Part shown: piece after piece, positions 59,055 to 64,000 of the stretch
How positions within the stretch are numbered: the first letter of the stretch is position 1
Layout: the number at the start of each line of letters is the position of its first letter
Origin: Microthyrium microscopicum
Lineage: Eukaryota; Ascomycota; Dothideomycetes; Microthyriales; Microthyriaceae
Assembly (NCBI GenBank): GCA_010405405.1
Contig: MU004236.1
Location: forward strand, 1,494,070 to 1,558,069
Direction: 5' to 3'
DNA: 64,000 nucleotides
Translations under genes and position numbers: made by a program
Notes under the pieces: generated by a model
What the model saw: only the letters and a program-made list of their open reading frames with translations
Told to the model about the DNA's origin: nothing
Databases searched by the model: none

Positions 59055-59300
59055 AACGCACCTCCAGCTTGCGCTGGAAGTGCGTTTGTAAAAAGCCTAT
59101 TACGGCTTTTTTAGTCCCCATCTATTATGACTCGCGGGGGGTTCGAACATGAGGTCTCGAGGGGGGCGGAGGATCGGGACCAGCAGCTCCTCCCACGGGT
59201 CCCTCCTAGAGGGAGGGAGGAAAGACTGGCCAAGACGGGTTAACTATGGGTTAGTCAGCTTGGGGGAGCCAGGCAGATACCGCTGTGCCAACAACTCCCC
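59055..59300 (-). ncRNA. Possible RNA polymerase III unit or tRNA-derived SINE
   Basis: On the minus strand, TGGCACAGCGG (59290-59280) fits the tRNA A box and GTTCGAACC (59148-59140) fits the B box. The spacing of about 130 bp is long. Downstream there is a short hairpin (GCCGTAATAGGC) followed by a T5 run (59094-59090), a pol III terminator. No TTTT occurs between the A box and that run. A second strong hairpin at 59055-59086 (AACGCAC pairing with GTGCGTT) lies beyond the terminator. It does not fold as a normal tRNA in my hands. It could be a SINE, a decayed tRNA-like repeat or a small RNA gene. Confidence 0.4.
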
Positions 59301-59657
59301 CAACTGTTGAAGAGGAATTGCGCTGAAATAAAATATATACTGCTTGGGCGCTGCTTTCGGGACAGTCATACATCTTCACTAGATACTGTACCCAACTGTT
59401 TTGGAGGGTTTATATCGAATGCAGGGAATGGAATTATAATGGGATTTAATTATTGGATAAGGCTGAAATTCAGCCTGATGGTTGGAATTATGAGATGGTG
59501 GTCTGAGAGAAGTAATTTGCGGGCTTCGGTTACCATACGCGAACAAAATAAACATTAACATAAAGCAAAACCAATCCCTTCTATCTAATCCAATGCGATG
59601 TCTAACCTCTATGTACTCAAATCCTGGTCATATCAAACGACTGTACCCACTATGGAC
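59301..59657. other. Intergenic
   Basis: About 360 bp, AT-rich, covering the 3' side of the oxidoreductase gene. No supported gene. Confidence 0.5.
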
Positions 59658-61534
59658 TCAAGTCCCCTTTTGCTCGTTTCCAGCACCAATGTATTTGTTG
59701 ACTATCGTGGCAGTAGGTGGCCCTGGGACAATCTTCTGGGTAAAAGAGGCTATTTTGAAGCCGCCAGGTTGAAATCGCTGGAAGATACCATTGGGATCGT
59801 ACTTCAAGCTGACACCGACCATACGTTCGTTGCTCTCTGTACCGTATGCTCTGATGGGGTTCTGGAACTTTGCTGCATAGTTGAGATAAATGAAGCGTGA
59901 AAAGACGCCAGCATCATTGGCTTTCCTTTGCGCCTCCTCAAACAAGTCGCGCGCAGCTTTCTCTACGACATTGTCATGACTGGCTGAATTGTAGGCCACT
60001 GTCAGCAGTGCTAGAGTGGTGTCTGGCGCATTTTCGAGGCCAAGAGAGTTCCCACCCTCTGATTTTGCCTTGGCTAGTGTGCCCTTCGATAAATGTTGGA
60101 ACGATAAGGACCACTGGAGTCCAGATGTGACGGCATAGGCAATGTCAAACTGCTGCTTGGATATTTGGTATACTGTCTCCATGAAGGATGCTGAGTTTTT
60201 GAAAGTGAATGACATGAATAGTTGACGTCTACCTTCTCCGCTTAGTACTTTGAGTTCTTGGGAAAAGCTGGTAGTATTTGATATACGTCCAGTGTTGTAT
60301 ATGGCGGTTTGAAGCATAGGTTGGAGTATGGCGGGCTTGGCCTCGTTCTTCGTGTACTGGAAGTTTGCTGTTCCAATTGTCATTGGAGTTCCTAGGATTC
60401 CCATTGAGTTGAAAGTCAAGATAACATGCGCATACGGATCACCAGTCCTGATAAGTCCTTCGTACCAAGACATCATTTTCGGTCGGTCCGAGTCGACAAA
60501 GGTAGTGTTCAGAATAGCAAGTCCACCGTAGTATGGGCCTTGTTCGAATGTCTTCAAGTCAAATCGGGTTACGATACCAAAGTTTCCAGATCCTCCTTTC
60601 AATGCCCGAAAGAGGTCCGAATTTGCGAGACTGTTGGCGTTTACAATTTCGCCTGAGGCGAGCACAACCTATTGCAATCGTCAGATGAAGCTTATGACCT
60701 GCTGCCCAGACCTACCTGAAAGTTGACAACATTATCGCACACAAATCCATATCTCGGCGTAAAGAATGATATTCCGCCGCCAGTCAACAAACCGCCTACG
60801 CCAACGTTGGCAACTCTGCCCGCTACAACCCCCAAGTTTTTAAGATCTAGCTTGGCGAAAATATCTCCCCATCTGTTTCCTGGGCCCACTCTGACTACAG
60901 ACTCGTCCGACCATAAGTTGATTTGATTTAAGCCAGAGAGATCAATGGTCACGCCATCAGCGATATTATTCGCCGTAGGTATCGGAGAATGGCCTCCACT
61001 TCGAATAGCAAATGGGCACTTCCCAGTTCCAATATTCGCGGCGGATATTGTTTTCATTATTGTCGAGACATCTTGAGTCGAGTTTGGCTGAACGAAACAC
61101 GATGGTTGTATATCGCGATTCTGCAAGGCCCAGAAGAAGGACAGTTGACGATTGAATGCCTGAGAGTTGTAGATGGTTCCTTGGGTGAGGACTTTGCCAG
61201 GTAAAGCAGTAGATAAGGAGTTGCACTGCAAGGATTAAGATTTAGCAAACGATGGTCTCGACAATGCTGGTGAACTTACACATGCTATCAATGCTGTACC
61301 TGCTGCTTCCCCAGTCGTTGATCTGTTAGCTCCAACATTTTCATGACTCAACTCGCTAGTTGTGGATTCAGTTTGACTGAAACCACCGGATTGAAGCTGT
61401 GACAAGAGAAACAATGGGTCATGAATTCTCTCTTCTCTTTGGGAAGCTGTTGTTGAGCTTGAGGTTTCTGTATCACACTGAACTGCTGTCAGTCGTAGCA
61501 GCGCATACAGCGCATAAAATACTTTCGAGCGCAT
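59658..61534 (-). CDS. Secreted FAD-linked oxidoreductase (BBE/6-hydroxy-D-nicotine oxidase type)
   Basis: Three exons (61534-61280, 61225-60716, 60668-59658) give 591 residues with every junction in phase 0. A signal peptide (about 1-20, FYALYALLRLTAVQC) suggests secretion. A Ser/Thr-rich spacer follows. The FAD-binding PCMH core has IRSGGHSPIP, where His164 is the expected covalent FAD ligand. The second covalent site of berberine-bridge enzymes, a Cys before VGxGG, is absent (AGRVANVGVGG), so attachment should be by His alone. GGSGNFGIVTRF and a BBE-like C-terminal segment with RFIYLNYA complete the pattern. Such enzymes oxidise sugars, alkaloids or secondary metabolites using oxygen. No metabolite cluster partner is visible nearby. 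Substrate unknown. Confidence 0.9.
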
Positions 61535-63075
61535 ATTCGAAAACTAGAACAGCTTGGAGCAGAGCATAGCGAACCCGTAATGACTGTGTATGGCGCGATA
61601 AGCCGTGTTAAAAGGGCAGTACTTTCTACGAGTTATGCCGTATCTGAATGTCCAAAAATTTATGCTAGGATAGTACGATCTCGTCTACAAATTTATTATG
61701 CAGCCGCATAATAGATTACCGAAGCAATAAGAATCTGTGAGCCTCTAATAAATGTTCAAGATTTTGCAATAATAGATCTGACTTTTATAGTTCACACGTC
61801 TCCTGGTTACGCGTGGTGGTAACTTATTTTGCTGTCAAATGGTAGCGTGTCCGAAATGAGATCTCCATTGAGCGAATCGGGAACAATTGCGGACACGTTT
61901 GATTGCTTCATTTAGTAGACGCCGGCCCGTTTTGGCTGGAGCAGGTATGTAGGGTGGCTCTTGCTCGGCACGGTCGCGGATATGCCCTCGTTATTCTGGT
62001 ATAAAAGAAGTAAGTACCGTACTTCTAAATGGTATCTTGCGAGAAAACGAGAAAACGAGGAACCAAAATGAGCGGATATCGCAATAGTGGGATAATTTTG
62101 CTGGCCAAACTGGCGAGGTTCGACACAGTTTCTTGGGCGAAATCCATTAACTTCTGTCAGTGTTGAGGCCAACAACTTTGATGGACGCGGCTTCATGGTG
62201 TGCTTGACGCTTTGCAACAATATAAGGCAGCTCTGGAATCGCAGTCTACTGGTGCAGCTATTTGAGCCCGAAACCTTGTTCAAACTGCTCTCTGCCGGCA
62301 TGTCGCTCCCGTCTATCTGTCAAAATAGCGACGGGACACCGAAAGAATAGAACTCTTGAACCTAGAATCTATGGAAGTACGTAGGACATAGTATGATCGA
62401 AGCCTAGACGACTGGTCGGCCAATAGGTCTCCTGTGTATCAGAGACTTGGCCAGCACATCCTAGTCCTACAAGGCTGAGACCTGAGAGTAGCGGAATAAA
62501 GGGAGGATATCCGTCCACAGATGATCGGGAAGGTTTATCAGCCAGGTTCTTTGATTAGCAGTCGGACTTTCGCTCTCCTCCAACAAACTTGGTCTATTGT
62601 GCAATAACCGAACATATTTGGTAAGTCGAAGGACTCCGAATGATCTCGGAAAAAACCTTGTTATAGGATTCAGGTACAAATGAAGATATTTCAGATGTCC
62701 ATGCCTCCGGGGCTGAGTTATATTGAGAAATTCTCGGGCCGCGATAGCGTCCAAGTTTCACAAAGAGCTATTCCAGGAGGGTAGCCATGGCTCTGGATTT
62801 TCCTTTGGTCACCACTAGCTTAGATATTGCCTGTATATATTATCTTGGAAGCTCAACAGGGTAGCTCGTTGCTTGAGAAGAAGCAACTTGTAGTTCATTG
62901 ATGTCACAGCAGGACCCCAGTGCATTCAAAGGTTTAGTACTTCCCGCCTCGACATTGTGATGCACAATGATAGCATATCATCGCTCGACTCGCGCCTTAC
63001 CAGTGTCAAGAAGGACATATGTAGTTGCGGGCGGCAACCCTTTTGCTCTTTTCACTCAAGAGGACTGCGTACATT
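61535..63075. other. Intergenic
   Basis: About 1.5 kb without a supported gene. Minus-strand frames at 61912-62301 and 62467-62754 have no recognised domain. The latter has a weak WLINLPDHLW phrase reminiscent of an F-box start, but no extended match. Confidence 0.45.
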
Positions 63076-64000
63076 ATGAGCAGTCCGGAAATTCCTTTAC
63101 CAGCTAAGATATCGAAGGTTAGCCTGTACGTGACGACATGGACACTCTTTGCAGCTGCTACGGCGTTTTTCGTCTCCAGGCTGGCTATTAGGATCAAATT
63201 TACTGGAAGTCTATGGGTTGATGACCTCTTGGCTGGATTTGCTCTGGTTCTGCTGCTGGTCAACGCGCTTCTAATCACAGTCATGGCGGACGATATGTAT
63301 GCTACGCTGGCTCTCTCAAATCTTGTCGGGTTAGGTGCTCTCAACAAGCAGAAAGACTTCTATGATACGGTTTCAACCTACATGAAACTGCAATTCACAG
63401 AGATGGTGGTTTTCTGGACGTGTTTGTGGTAAGATTAACTCCTGGATGCCATGCTATTCTTGACCCCAGACTACCTTCAGTTTCTGATGATTACATACTG
63501 ATCAAGCTCAGGATGGTCAAAGCTAGTTTCTTGTCTTTCTTTATACGGCTCACAACTGGACTGCCATTGTACCGAAGGATATGGTATGCAACAGTGGTTC
63601 TTACTTCTGCTGGCTATATCGCGGCAATGATCACATATCCGCTCTCATGCTCCTCATTCGTACCAAGTGAGTTCCCGATTGGAGAGCAACCACGTTCGAG
63701 CCAATTCCAGGGACTAACGTGAATAGTGGAATGCGAAAATGATAGAAGCGTAAGGCTGTCATTACTATCACTGCGGGTTAGTACCGCCCTAGATATCGCC
63801 TCAGACCTGGCCATAATATGTCTCCCGATGTCTCTCGCATTCAAAGGTATATTCCATATCACCACTGGAAGAACCATAGTAACTGTCGTACAGTGCGTCT
63901 ACCCCTTCGTTCAAAATTCGCCCTCGCTGGAATATTCTCCATCGGCTTTCTCATCGTCGCCATGGCCATGGTCCGCATCATAATAACGAACAACGACATC
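63076..64000 (+). CDS. Second rhodopsin-domain (PTH11-like) membrane protein, cut by window end
   Basis: Four exons are visible (63076-63428, 63512-63666, 63727-63846, 63894 to the window end) and stay in phase for 245 residues. The pattern matches the fungal rhodopsin-like domain: SRLAIRIKFTGSLWVDDLLAG after the first span, WTCLWMVKASFLSFFIRL, SDLAIICLPMSLAFK and KFALAGIFSIGFLIVAMAMV. Several hydrophobic spans are clear. Its C-terminus lies beyond the window. It is a diverged relative of the gene at 43693-45490. Function unknown; the family is expanded in plant-associated and saprotrophic ascomycetes. Confidence 0.83.

Noticed and set aside
59055-59112. Two hairpins with T-run looking like a bacterial rho-independent terminator on the plus strand
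   Set aside because: The window is clearly eukaryotic; the hairpins are better explained by the minus-strand pol III-type unit.
61912-62301. 129-codon minus-strand frame
   Set aside because: No domain, signal peptide or splice context; composition is unlike neighbouring genes.
62467-62754. 95-codon minus-strand frame with an F-box-like phrase
   Set aside because: The similarity is a single short phrase; no extended F-box or 2EXR pattern and no clear start or splice support.
59658-64000. Secondary-metabolite gene cluster around the BBE-like oxidase
   Set aside because: No polyketide synthase, NRPS, terpene synthase, P450 or cluster regulator is visible nearby.

Overview
The window is nuclear DNA of a filamentous ascomycete (Pezizomycotina). 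The genes carry short GT-AG introns, mostly 40-60 bp with a CTAAC/CTGAC-like branch site close to the acceptor. They include fungal families such as Zn2Cys6 factors, PTH11-like rhodopsin-domain proteins, a TOM1-type HECT ligase and a TeaR-like prenylated protein. One transposon copy shows RIP-like decay. A leotiomycete is my best guess, but the sequence alone does not prove it. I see no tRNA or rRNA gene, no CRISPR array and no virus-derived element. Exons were joined by hand from splice signals and reading phase; the totals close in frame in every complete model.

Layout. 704-6387 (+): a TeaR-like CaaX protein, a 195-bp MITE with TA target-site duplication, and a RING-H2 E3 ligase with an N-terminal zinc ribbon. 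6814-7971 (+): an RRG7-like nuclease-fold protein with four C-terminal AT-hooks. 8294-10971 (-): an unrecognised six-exon protein. 12394-14532 (+): a PHO84-type phosphate transporter. 16419-19860: a 3.4-kb AT-rich, RIP-degraded DNA transposon with about 150-bp terminal inverted repeats and a TGATGCGG target-site duplication. 20441-23273 (+): a Zn2Cys6 transcription factor close to that transposon. 23559-24820 (-) and 25127-27146 (+): a divergent pair, a mitochondrial carrier and an IRC3-type mitochondrial helicase. 27826-40294 (-): a 4027-residue TOM1/HUWE1-type HECT ubiquitin ligase. 40295-43692: a gene-free stretch with two more inverted-repeat elements.

43693-48138: a rhodopsin-domain membrane protein, a BLOC-1 subunit 1/GCN5L1-family protein on the minus strand, and a small four-span membrane protein. 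48583-50940 (-): two tandem Myb-like paralogues. 51858-52655 (-): a 2EXR/F-box-like protein, followed by a 115-bp tandem repeat. 54614-58857 (+): a GPI-anchored X325/BIM1-like copper-binding protein followed by a ferric/cupric reductase with a cysteine-rich insert; these may act together in metal uptake at the cell surface. 59055-59300: a possible RNA polymerase III unit or SINE-like element on the minus strand. 59658-61534 (-): a secreted FAD-linked oxidoreductase. 63076-64000 (+): a second rhodopsin-domain protein cut by the window edge.

Most genes look independent, as is usual in fungi. The pairings worth attention are the metalloreductase with the X325 protein, the divergent mitochondrial pair, and the tandem Myb-like duplicates.
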